13,365 nucleotides of DNA from DASSFZ01 sp036514635 (GTDB lineage Bacteria > Chloroflexota > Anaerolineae > Fen-1058), in the NCBI GenBank assembly GCA_036514635.1, contig DATBWU010000350.1:1-13365 (forward strand), in the 5' to 3' direction. Position 1 is the first letter of the stretch, and the number at the start of each line of letters is the position of its first letter. This document shows positions 5,324-11,375 of the stretch, one piece after another. A program made the position numbers and the translations under genes. Below the pieces are notes generated by a model. The model saw nothing but the letters and a program-made list of their open reading frames with translations, had not been told where the DNA came from and did not search any database.

Positions 5324-7354
5324 CTACCTCTTCCGCCCGTGCTTCTCGAACCAATCCAGAATACGCTGCATCGAATCGACGCGATGCTTCGGCTCGCCCG
5401 ACCGCGTCTGCTCGTGCCCTTCGCGCGGGTAGCGCACGAACTGCACCTTGCGGCCCAGTCGCTTGAGCGCGGCGAAGAGTTGTTCGGCGTCGGGGATCGG
5501 CGCGCGGTAATCTTGCTCGGCGTGCAAGATGAGCAGCGGCGTGTGGATGTGCTTCGTGTGCGCCAGCGGCGACTGCCGCCACAGTGTTTCGTGATCGTTC
5601 CAGTGATACACGCCGAATGCATCGCGGATGAAGTCGTTGATGTCGGTCGTGCCGTCGAACGAGACCAGGTTGTACACGCCGCGCAGCGAGGCTGCCGCTG
5701 CAAAACGATCGGTGTGGCCGATGATCCACGCCGTCGCCCAACCGCCGTACGATCCGCCGGTCAGGCAGATGCGCCGCGCGTCGATGCGACCCGTGGCGAT
5801 GACCTTATCCATGCCGGCCAGGATGTCCGGCATCGACGCGCCCCAATCGTTCACCAGGCCTCGTGCGAACGGCGTGCCGTACCCATCCGACCCGCGCGGG
5901 TTGCACCAGAACGTCACGTAACCTGCCCCCGCCATCACGTTCAGTTCGTGCCACATGCTGATACCGGCAGGCGACCACATCACCTGCGGGCCGCCGTGCA
6001 CTTCGACGACCATCGGATACTTGCGCCGGCTGGCTGCCGAGAATCCGGGCGGATAATGCACGAAGCCCTGCACGTCCCAACCGTCCGGCGCTGTGTAACG
6101 AATCTCCTTTGGGACGATGACATGCCGCTCTTTGAGCCAGTCGTCGTTCAGGCGCGTCAGCCGCTTCACGCCCGATCCGTCGGCTTCCGAGACGAACACA
6201 TCGCGCGGAAAGTCGGGCGCGCTCACGGCAAAGGCCAATCGACCCGATCGTGACCGGCTGAATCCGGTGATCACGTGCCAGCGCCCGCCCGCCAGGCGCG
6301 TCACTTTGCCGCCATCGCGGTTGACCTTCCAGATCGGCGTCTCGCCGTGATCGCCCGCCGTGAACAGGATCGAGCGGCTGTCGCGTGTCCACTCGAAGGC
6401 TTCCGGCGAGCGATCGAATTGGGCTGTCACCTCAACAGGACGGCCCCGGCCATCCGCCCCGCGCACGGCGATGGGCGACACCTGGGCGAAGGTGTTATCT
6501 TCCTTGACGCGGACGTAGGCGATCCATTTGCCGTCGGGCGAGACGTCCGGCCCGTAAGCGGAGTAGCCCGGATCGCGATAGCGGCGCATCGGGCCGGGCC
6601 GGGCGCGTCCCGGCTCGGCGGGCACGCGCACGATGTCTTGATACAAAAAGAGATTGGGGCGGCGGTTGCGCTTGGCCGTGCTGTAAATGAATCGCCCGTC
6701 CGGCGACCAGGCCGGCGGAGCGTAATCTCGATCGCCATCCGTCAGGCGGATGGGCTTGCCGCCTTCGACATCCACGACGTAGATGTGGCTGCGCCGATCG
6801 CCGAAGTAGTCGGTGCCGGTGCGGTAGGGCAGATCATCGTGCACGCGCGGATCGGCTTTGCCTTCGTCGGTCTTCTTGCGCTGCTCTTCCAGAACTTTCG
6901 CGCGGATCGGATCGTCCGGCGGCTCGACGCCGCGATCCGCGTCGCGCCGCTCCTGCGTGTTCACGAACGAGAGAAACGCGATGCGCTTGCCGCCGGGCGA
7001 CCAGGCCGGCGAGACAGCGCCGTTCGGCATGGCCGTCAGCCGGCGCGCCTCGCCGCCGTCGATGTCGATCAGGTAGATCTGCGGCCTATCATCACGCGAC
7101 GAGACAAACGCGATCGTCTTGCCATCGGGACTCCAGCGCGGCGAGTGATCGGGCTTCTCGCCCGAAGTGAATGGCCTGGGAGGCCCGCCTCGCGTGGGGA
7201 CGATCCAGATGGCACGCTTATTCTTGTTGGCGGCCTTATCCAGCGTCCACAGCGTGAAGGCGACGCGCTCGCCATCGGGCGAGATGTGCGGATCTTCGGC
7301 AGTTGCGATCAAGTACAGGTCTTCGATGGTAATGGGTTGTTTTGAAAGAGGCAT
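5324..7354 (-). CDS. S9-family serine peptidase (prolyl oligopeptidase / acylaminoacyl-peptidase type)
   Basis: 676 residues, usual for the S9C group. The N-terminal ~400 residues form a beta-propeller with repeated blade motifs: ISPDGERVAF (24-33), RWSPDGKTIAFVS (73-85), AWSPGGKRIAFLS (117-129), AWSPDGRFIYS (215-225), DVSPDGKWIAYV (270-281). The C-terminal alpha/beta-hydrolase domain holds the catalytic triad: Ser535 in GGSYGGW, Asp615 in HAEQDYRAP, His647 in REGHEQ. The oxyanion-side segment VEVHGGP (residues 450-456) is present. No signal peptide, so probably cytoplasmic, cleaving short peptides and possibly N-acylated ends. The reading frame is open upstream to 7552, but that would overlap the DUF433 gene. 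ATG at 7354 begins right before the first conserved segment and is preferred, although its ribosome binding site is weak. It follows the DUF433 gene by 55 bases. Confidence 0.92.
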   Translation of the reverse strand: MPLSKQPITIEDLYLIATAEDPHISPDGERVAFTLWTLDKAANKNKRAIWIVPTRGGPPRPFTSGEKPDHSPRWSPDGKTIAFVSSRDDRPQIYLIDIDGGEARRLTAMPNGAVSPAWSPGGKRIAFLSFVNTQERRDADRGVEPPDDPIRAKVLEEQRKKTDEGKADPRVHDDLPYRTGTDYFGDRRSHIYVVDVEGGKPIRLTDGDRDYAPPAWSPDGRFIYSTAKRNRRPNLFLYQDIVRVPAEPGRARPGPMRRYRDPGYSAYGPDVSPDGKWIAYVRVKEDNTFAQVSPIAVRGADGRGRPVEVTAQFDRSPEAFEWTRDSRSILFTAGDHGETPIWKVNRDGGKVTRLAGGRWHVITGFSRSRSGRLAFAVSAPDFPRDVFVSEADGSGVKRLTRLNDDWLKERHVIVPKEIRYTAPDGWDVQGFVHYPPGFSAASRRKYPMVVEVHGGPQVMWSPAGISMWHELNVMAGAGYVTFWCNPRGSDGYGTPFARGLVNDWGASMPDILAGMDKVIATGRIDARRICLTGGSYGGWATAWIIGHTDRFAAAASLRGVYNLVSFDGTTDINDFIRDAFGVYHWNDHETLWRQSPLAHTKHIHTPLLILHAEQDYRAPIPDAEQLFAALKRLGRKVQFVRYPREGHEQTRSGEPKHRVDSMQRILDWFEKHGRKR

Positions 7355-7380
7355 ATTAGAACGGAATCCAGGCGGGGCGA

Positions 7381-7406
7381 TGCGTTTTCGTCGAGCAGAA
7401 AACGCA
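7381..7406. repeat. Inverted repeat between the DUF433 and S9 peptidase genes
   Basis: TGCGTTTTC (7381-7389) and GAAAACGCA (7398-7406) pair perfectly over nine bases, with an 8-base loop. It lies between the stop of the DUF433 gene and the start of the peptidase, both minus strand. No T-run follows the stem on the minus strand, so it may be a regulator binding site or an mRNA processing hairpin. The AT-rich stem is unlike the GC-rich repeats elsewhere in the window. Confidence 0.6.
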
Positions 7407-7409
7407 CTT

Positions 7410-7742
7410 TCATGCGGCGACAGCCTGGTCGCTGGGCTGCCGAGCTTTGATTTCGCGCAGACGCCGCACGATGGGCGAAGAACTGGCTTCCCCTTGACTC
7501 CGGCGCTGTTCGCGCCAGGAAGCCAGGCGTGACAAGTAGGCGTCCACCTCACCGCGATTACGAAGGTAATAGGTAATTGTTGCGTGAATCTGCTCCAGGC
7601 TCAGGGAGGGGAGATGACCTGCAATCTCTTCAGGCGCATAGCCTTCGAGATAGTAGTACAACACGTCATCGATACCAACGCGATGCCCTTTGATGCGAAT
7701 ATCATCCGGGTTGATAAACTCAAAATAGTCTTCTAGTTGCAT
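7410..7742 (-). CDS. DUF433-family protein (putative antitoxin-like DNA-binding)
   Basis: 110 residues. The central part matches the DUF433 pattern as I know it: RVGIDDVLYYYLEGYAPEEI, then HLPSLSLEQIHATITYYLRN and EVDAYL. The segment GYAPEEIAGHLPSLSLEQIHATI (about residues 34-56) forms a helix-turn-helix-like unit. A charged tail follows from about residue 70. Family members often pair with PIN-like toxins (DUF5615), but no such gene follows: the next gene is the S9 peptidase. The ATG at 7740-7742 is preceded by GAGGTG about seven bases upstream. The 98-base gap after the glutaredoxin-like gene holds a good -10 element, so this gene probably has its own promoter besides readthrough. Function unproven; the antitoxin label is by family only. 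Confidence 0.8.
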   Translation of the reverse strand: MQLEDYFEFINPDDIRIKGHRVGIDDVLYYYLEGYAPEEIAGHLPSLSLEQIHATITYYLRNRGEVDAYLSRLASWREQRRSQGEASSSPIVRRLREIKARQPSDQAVAA

Positions 7743-7822
7743 CGCAGCACCTCACGGCTCATGCTGATCGGGTTGTAAACACCTGCAGTTCAATCGTCGT
7801 TCTCGTCATACCGGCTACGGCG

Positions 7823-7831
7823 ATTATAGCA
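7823..7831 (-). promoter_or_regulatory. Extended -10 promoter for the DUF433 gene
   Basis: The minus strand reads TGCTATAAT: a perfect TATAAT (7828-7823) with TGn directly upstream. A -35 at the usual distance is poor (TCGCCA near 7851-7846), acceptable for extended -10 promoters. Transcription would start near 7816. A 16-codon frame (7809-7759, beginning MTRTTIEL) would then be a nearly leaderless upstream ORF ahead of the DUF433 start. Confidence 0.5.
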
Positions 7832-7840
7832 TGGTGCTGA

Positions 7841-8170
7841 TCATCTGGCGAGGAATCCATGCCGGGCGAGGAACGTGCGTAGAGTGCCGAAGTTTGGCTC
7901 GCTAATGATCGATCCGCGATCGAAGTTGCGGATGCTCTGGCCGTCATTCAGCGGCAAGGGCGGAGAAATCGGCTGGCCGTCTTCGTCGGCGACGACAAAG
8001 GTCGGCACGGCCAGCGCGCCGACCCAATCCAGCAGCATCTGCGCGGCCTCGCGATCGCGCGAGATGTTGATCTCGATCGGCTGAACGCCGAGCCGTTCCA
8101 GGCACAGTCGCGCCGCTTCCTGATCGGCGCAGGTGCGCTCGCGGGCGAACATCAATAGACGCGCCGTCAT
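7841..8170 (-). CDS. Glutaredoxin-like thioredoxin-fold protein, monothiol
   Basis: 109 residues. It begins with RLLMFARERTCADQEA, then AARLCLERLGVQPIEINI: strand, active-site loop, helix, second strand, as in glutaredoxins. Cys14 occupies the first active-site position, but the usual CxxC partner is replaced (C-A-D-Q), and the next Cys (Cys23) is within the helix. VGALAVPTFVVADEDG (about 50-65) gives the cis-Pro and the following strands. The C-terminal part (NFDRGSIISEPN, LARHGFL) looks like a family extension. A monothiol role such as glutathione or mixed-disulfide exchange is inferred. It lies 18 bases after the stop of the Hsp70 gene, so it is probably co-transcribed with the chaperones. 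Confidence 0.75.
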   Translation of the reverse strand: MTARLLMFARERTCADQEAARLCLERLGVQPIEINISRDREAAQMLLDWVGALAVPTFVVADEDGQPISPPLPLNDGQSIRNFDRGSIISEPNFGTLRTFLARHGFLAR

Positions 8171-8188
8171 GGTTCAGGAATGATGCAG

Positions 8189-9940
8189 TTAGTCCGCGCC
8201 GTCCTCATCGTCCTCGATATCTGCGCTTTCCGCATCCAGGTCGTAGAGCATATCGACCAGTTCCTCGCGCAGTCGTTCGACGTCGCCCTCGTTGCCCGCG
8301 CGGCGAGCCGCTTCGTAGCGCGCTACCAAGTCGGCCAGCACGCTTGCCTCTTCGATCTCGCGATCGAGCAGGCCACGCGCCTGGGCCAGCAGCGGGTCGC
8401 CAGCTGTTTCCTCTGTGGCGGACGCTTCCCACAACTCACTGATGTAGCGCGCCGAGGCCTCTTGGGCAGCGGGATTCAGCCGGGCGTGGGCCGCGCGCAG
8501 CGTCGTCTGCTTCACGCGCCCACTGCCGCGATCGGCGGCCGAGACGTGCAAAATCCCATTCATATCCAGATCGAACTCGACGGTGATGTGGGGTGGCGCG
8601 CCGGGCGCTTCCGGCTCCAGGTTCTCGAACAGAAACTCACCCAGCAGGGTGTTCTTGGACGCGGTGGGGGATTCGCCCTGGTAGACCTGGACTTTGATCT
8701 CGGTTTGGTCGGGATAGATCGCGCTGAACACCTGCGCGCGGCGGGCGGGCAGCGTGGTGTTGCGCCGGACGATGACGCCGTAGTGATCGGGCACGAAGCG
8801 ACCGAACTCCCAGCGGGCGACTTCGATGCCGAGCGAGTGCGGTGTCACGTCGACCAGGATCGCGTCGAGCGGCTCGCCGGCGATCAGCGCCGCCTGGACG
8901 GCAGCCCCCAGTGCGACCGCCTCGTCGGGGTTGATTTCAACCATAGGCTCCAACCCGACGTGGTTGGCGATCAGTTCCCACACCAGTGGGATGCGCGTCG
9001 AGCCGCCGACGAAGATCACCTTTTCGAGGTCGCCCTTTTGAAGCCCGGCGTCGGCCAGCGCCTGGTCGAACGCCGCCAGTGTGCCCTCCAGCAGCTCGCG
9101 GATCAGGGTTTCGAATTCGGCGCGCGCAACCTCGACATCCAGGTGGAGCGGGCGGCGATCTTTTTCGAGGAGATACTCTTCGCGCACGTGCGTGAACGGC
9201 TGGGTCGACAATTCGATCTTGGCCTGCTCGGCTGCGCGGGTGAGGCGGGCCAGCGCTTTGCGGTCGTCGCGCGGGTCGAGGTCGTGTTCTTCGATGAATC
9301 GCCCGGCCAGGAAATCGACCAGCCGCGCGTCGAAGTCGTCGCCGCCCAGGTGCGTGTCCCCGTGCGACGCGCGCACTTCGACGACACCCTGGTTCAGCTC
9401 GATGATCGATACGTCGAAGGTGCCGCCGCCCAAGTCGTACACGGCGATGATCTGCCGCTCGCCGACGCGATCCAGACCGTAGGCCAGCGCGGCGGCCGTC
9501 GGCTCGTTGATGATGCGCTCGACGGTGAACCCTGCGATCTCGCCGGCTTCTTTCGTCGCCTGGCGCGCCGCGTCGGGAAAGTAAGCCGGGACGGTGATCA
9601 CGGCCCGATTGACCGGCTCGCCCAGATCGGTCTCGGCGATGCGCTTCATTTCGCGCAGGATGATGGCCGAGATTTCGGCCGGCGTGTAGTCGCGTCCGTT
9701 CAACGTGACAGGCACATCGGTGCCCATGCGACGTTTGATCGAGCGCACCGTGCGTTCGGGGTACAGCACGTATTGGTTGCGGGCCGGCGTGCCGACGATC
9801 AGTGCGCCGGCCGGAGTGAAGCCGACCACCGAGGGGATGATGCGCTCGGCTCCGTTGGGCAGGATGGCGGGCACGCCGTTCTGCACGTGCCCGACGGCCG
9901 AGAAGGTGGTGCCCAGATCGATACCGACAATCTTGCTCAT
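8189..9940 (-). CDS. dnaK: Hsp70 chaperone (DnaK-like, shortened C-terminus)
   Basis: 583 residues, against roughly 610-640 for typical DnaK. The ATPase domain (1-360) is complete: phosphate-1 loop GIDLGTTFSAVG (6-17), NEPTAAALAYGL (145-156), phosphate-2 loop VYDLGGGTFDVSIIEL (167-182), DTHLGGDDFD (195-204) and adenosine motif VFVGGSTRIP. The hydrophobic linker reads ILVDVTPHSLGIE (361-373). The beta substrate-binding domain runs to about residue 480. The helical lid is short (485-570) and ends in an acidic tail (DIEDDEDGAD). The frame is open upstream to 10045, but ATG at 9940 is chosen because the conserved MSKIVGIDLGTT starts there and GAGGA lies six bases ahead. It binds exposed hydrophobic peptides in an ATP cycle driven by J-protein and GrpE, both encoded just upstream. 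No CIRCE operator is seen. Probably a second, specialised Hsp70 rather than the main DnaK. Confidence 0.93.
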   Translation of the reverse strand: MSKIVGIDLGTTFSAVGHVQNGVPAILPNGAERIIPSVVGFTPAGALIVGTPARNQYVLYPERTVRSIKRRMGTDVPVTLNGRDYTPAEISAIILREMKRIAETDLGEPVNRAVITVPAYFPDAARQATKEAGEIAGFTVERIINEPTAAALAYGLDRVGERQIIAVYDLGGGTFDVSIIELNQGVVEVRASHGDTHLGGDDFDARLVDFLAGRFIEEHDLDPRDDRKALARLTRAAEQAKIELSTQPFTHVREEYLLEKDRRPLHLDVEVARAEFETLIRELLEGTLAAFDQALADAGLQKGDLEKVIFVGGSTRIPLVWELIANHVGLEPMVEINPDEAVALGAAVQAALIAGEPLDAILVDVTPHSLGIEVARWEFGRFVPDHYGVIVRRNTTLPARRAQVFSAIYPDQTEIKVQVYQGESPTASKNTLLGEFLFENLEPEAPGAPPHITVEFDLDMNGILHVSAADRGSGRVKQTTLRAAHARLNPAAQEASARYISELWEASATEETAGDPLLAQARGLLDREIEEASVLADLVARYEAARRAGNEGDVERLREELVDMLYDLDAESADIEDDEDGAD

Positions 9941-10002
9941 GCGAGTTCCTCGTACTCCAGACGTATTGACTGGTGATTGTTCACATCTCGATGGCTCTCC
10001 GT

Positions 10003-10034
10003 CCGCGTCCTCGCGGACAGCCCGCGAGACGCGG
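10003..10034. repeat. Hairpin in the Hsp70 leader
   Basis: CCGCGTCCTCGCGG (10003-10016) pairs with CCGCGAGACGCGG (10022-10034), 13 pairs with one bulged C and a 5-base loop. It lies 62-94 bases before the Hsp70 ATG, between grpE and the Hsp70 gene. It lacks a T-run. It may moderate readthrough from grpE or stabilise the Hsp70 message, or it may simply be another interspersed repeat of this genome. Confidence 0.65.
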
Positions 10035-10053
10035 GCCTGGAGCATTTGTGTGC

Positions 10054-10151
10054 GATCACCAGGTATTGAGTGTTGCGTGTTAAGTAGTGCGTATTACATG
10101 TTGCCCGATGTGACGACTCAATACGCAGTATGCTCTACGCAATACGTGATC
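10054..10151. repeat. Short-word repeat tract (GCGTATT / AATACGC type)
   Basis: Shuffled words such as GTATTGAGT, GTTGCGT, GTGCGTATT, then ACTCAATACGCA and CTACGCAATACG. Inverted arms: GATCAC (10054-10059) with GTGATC (10146-10151); GTATTGAGT (10063-10071) with ACTCAATAC (10116-10124); TGCGTATT (10088-10095) with AATACGCA (10120-10127). Built on the same principle as the CAGTAA-word repeat at 412-528 but with other words. The last two bases fall in the grpE stop codon. Confidence 0.7.
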
Positions 10152-11007
10152 AGCGCGCGACGATGACTTCGGCATAGCGCAGCACGGCATCGCCGATTTG
10201 GTAACCGCGCCGCGTTTCCTGCACGATCGTGCCGGCGGGCAGGCCGTCGGTCGCCGGCGCCCCTTCGACGGCGACGTGGAGATGCGGATCGAACATCTCG
10301 CCGTCGGTTTCGATCGGGCGAACGCCCTCGGCCGATAGCACATCGAGCAGGCGATCGCGCACGAATTCCAATCCTTCCAACCAGGCTGCGACCGCCTCAT
10401 CGCTCGATGGCGCGGATCGGCTTCCCGGCGGCAACTCGTCGGGGAGTCTGCCGGACAGCAGCGCCCACGCGCCGCTCAACCGCTGCCGAAAGGGCAAGCG
10501 GCGCTGCGTCTCGGCCCTTGCGCCGGCTTGCTCGACGACGTCATCCGGCAGCAGGCGCTGGCCGGCGCTCAACGCTTCATCCAGGCCGTCGAGAACCGGC
10601 AGCAGGCAACCGATCAGGTCGGCGCGGCCTTCGGCGCGCGCGCCGCTCAGCCGTTCGCGCAGGTGGGTCACTTCGCGCTCGCGGTAGGCGTCTGCTTCGC
10701 GCAGTTGCTCGAGCAGGGACTTGACGCTTTGCTGCTGAGCCTCGACCAGCGAGTTGGCCTTGTACTGCTCTTTGCCCGCGCGCGCGACTTGCTTCTCCAG
10801 TTTCTCGATCGCCTCGCGCAGCGCCGCCGTGCGATCCCGATGTTCGACCTGGGCCTGCGCGAGTGCGTTCACTTCCGACCGGAGCGCAGCCAGCTCTTCG
10901 GCGACATCAGCCGGAATGGGGCTAAGGCCCAGCAGCCGGCCCAGGCGGGACAACAGATTTGTGTTGGGTAGGGCGCGCCGACTTAAGTCGGCGTTCCGTT
11001 GGGTCAC
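10150..11007 (-). CDS. grpE: GrpE-family nucleotide exchange factor, enlarged
   Basis: 285 residues, against about 180-210 usual. Residues 35-125 are a long coiled coil rich in Glu, Arg and Ala. The four-helix part begins at DLIGCLLPVLDGLDEAL (130-146) and resumes at WLEGLEFVRDRLLDVL (209-224). Between them is a ~60-residue insert (148-205), rich in Arg, Pro and Ser, not usual for GrpE. The beta-wing head is typical: GVRPIETDGEMFDPHLHVAV (228-247), PAGTIVQETRRGYQIGDAVLRYAEVIV (257-283). It releases ADP from Hsp70, presumably the one encoded downstream. The GTG at 11007 is chosen because GAGGTG lies five bases before it and its GTGA overlaps the stop of the J-like gene, a sign of translational coupling. 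The first 15 codons include a 16-base palindrome (10977-10992), so part of the N-terminus may derive from a repeat. Confidence 0.9.
   Translation of the reverse strand: MTQRNADLSRRALPNTNLLSRLGRLLGLSPIPADVAEELAALRSEVNALAQAQVEHRDRTAALREAIEKLEKQVARAGKEQYKANSLVEAQQQSVKSLLEQLREADAYREREVTHLRERLSGARAEGRADLIGCLLPVLDGLDEALSAGQRLLPDDVVEQAGARAETQRRLPFRQRLSGAWALLSGRLPDELPPGSRSAPSSDEAVAAWLEGLEFVRDRLLDVLSAEGVRPIETDGEMFDPHLHVAVEGAPATDGLPAGTIVQETRRGYQIGDAVLRYAEVIVAR
10977..10992. repeat. Perfect 16-base palindrome within the start of grpE
   Basis: GCCGACTTAAGTCGGC is a perfect palindrome in codons 6-11 of the GrpE reading frame, next to GGGCGCGCC on the left. This motif is familiar to me as an interspersed bacterial repeat, and its presence inside a coding region suggests a repeat taken into the gene's variable N-terminus. 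It may also form a hairpin just after the GTG start and tune translation. Confidence 0.7.
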
Positions 11008-11375
11008 ACGTTCACCTCACGGAAGTCTTCGCGAAAATCGTGCCGGTCGAGATCGGTCAGCGCGCGCGCGGCGCGGATCACGTCGGCCGGATCGACGGAT
11101 AGATCGAGCGGGGCGTCCTCGAGGACGTCCTCCAGCGGCGGCTCGGGCCAGGGCTGCAGCCGGAGCAGGTCGGTCTCCAGCCGCCGATTGGGATCGCGCA
11201 GTTGCTCGTAGGCTGCGCGAATGCGCTTGAAGCCTTCGGGGTCGCGTTCCGGCGGGTGCGCGCGTACCAGTGCGAAATAAGCGGTCTTGATCTCGTCGAG
11301 CGCGGCCTGCGAATCGACGCCCAGGACCCCATACGGATCGGCAGAGGGTGTGTCGGTGATGGCTCCTCGCTTCAT
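11004..11375 (-). CDS. J-domain-like protein with HPP instead of HPD
   Basis: 123 residues. Residues 13-62 are a short J domain: DPYGVLGV, EIKTAYFALVRAHPPERDPEGFKRIRAAYEQLRDP. The catalytic loop that stimulates Hsp70 ATPase normally reads HPD; here it is HPP (40-42) followed by E. I have seen HPPE with DPEGFKRIR in other bacterial J-like proteins, so this is probably a subfamily trait, not decay. The J domain lacks the usual longer helix II-III loop. An acidic, Pro-rich tail (75-100) and a C-terminal helix follow, without Gly/Phe-rich or zinc-finger parts. The ATG overlaps the stop of the TPR gene upstream (TGATG) and the stop overlaps the grpE start (GTGA), so all three are coupled. Likely an Hsp70 co-chaperone; ATPase stimulation uncertain. 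Confidence 0.82.
   Translation of the reverse strand: MKRGAITDTPSADPYGVLGVDSQAALDEIKTAYFALVRAHPPERDPEGFKRIRAAYEQLRDPNRRLETDLLRLQPWPEPPLEDVLEDAPLDLSVDPADVIRAARALTDLDRHDFREDFREVNV

Noticed and set aside
5261..7345. Long plus-strand frames (330 and 356 codons) opposite the S9 peptidase
   Set aside because: Shadows of a gene with full propeller motifs and catalytic triad on the minus strand.
7355..7552. 66-residue N-terminal extension of the S9 peptidase
   Set aside because: It would overlap the DUF433 gene, and its Arg/Pro/Ser-rich translation shows no signal peptide or domain; the conserved part begins at the ATG at 7354.
8180..9976. 598-codon open frame on the plus strand opposite the Hsp70 gene
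   Set aside because: The reverse strand of GC-rich Hsp70 genes often stays open because of codon bias. The translation has no recognisable domain and the opposite strand is a clear Hsp70.
9941..10045. 35-residue N-terminal extension of the Hsp70
   Set aside because: It covers the repeat-rich leader hairpin, while the internal ATG has a good ribosome binding site and begins the canonical MSKIVGIDLGTT.
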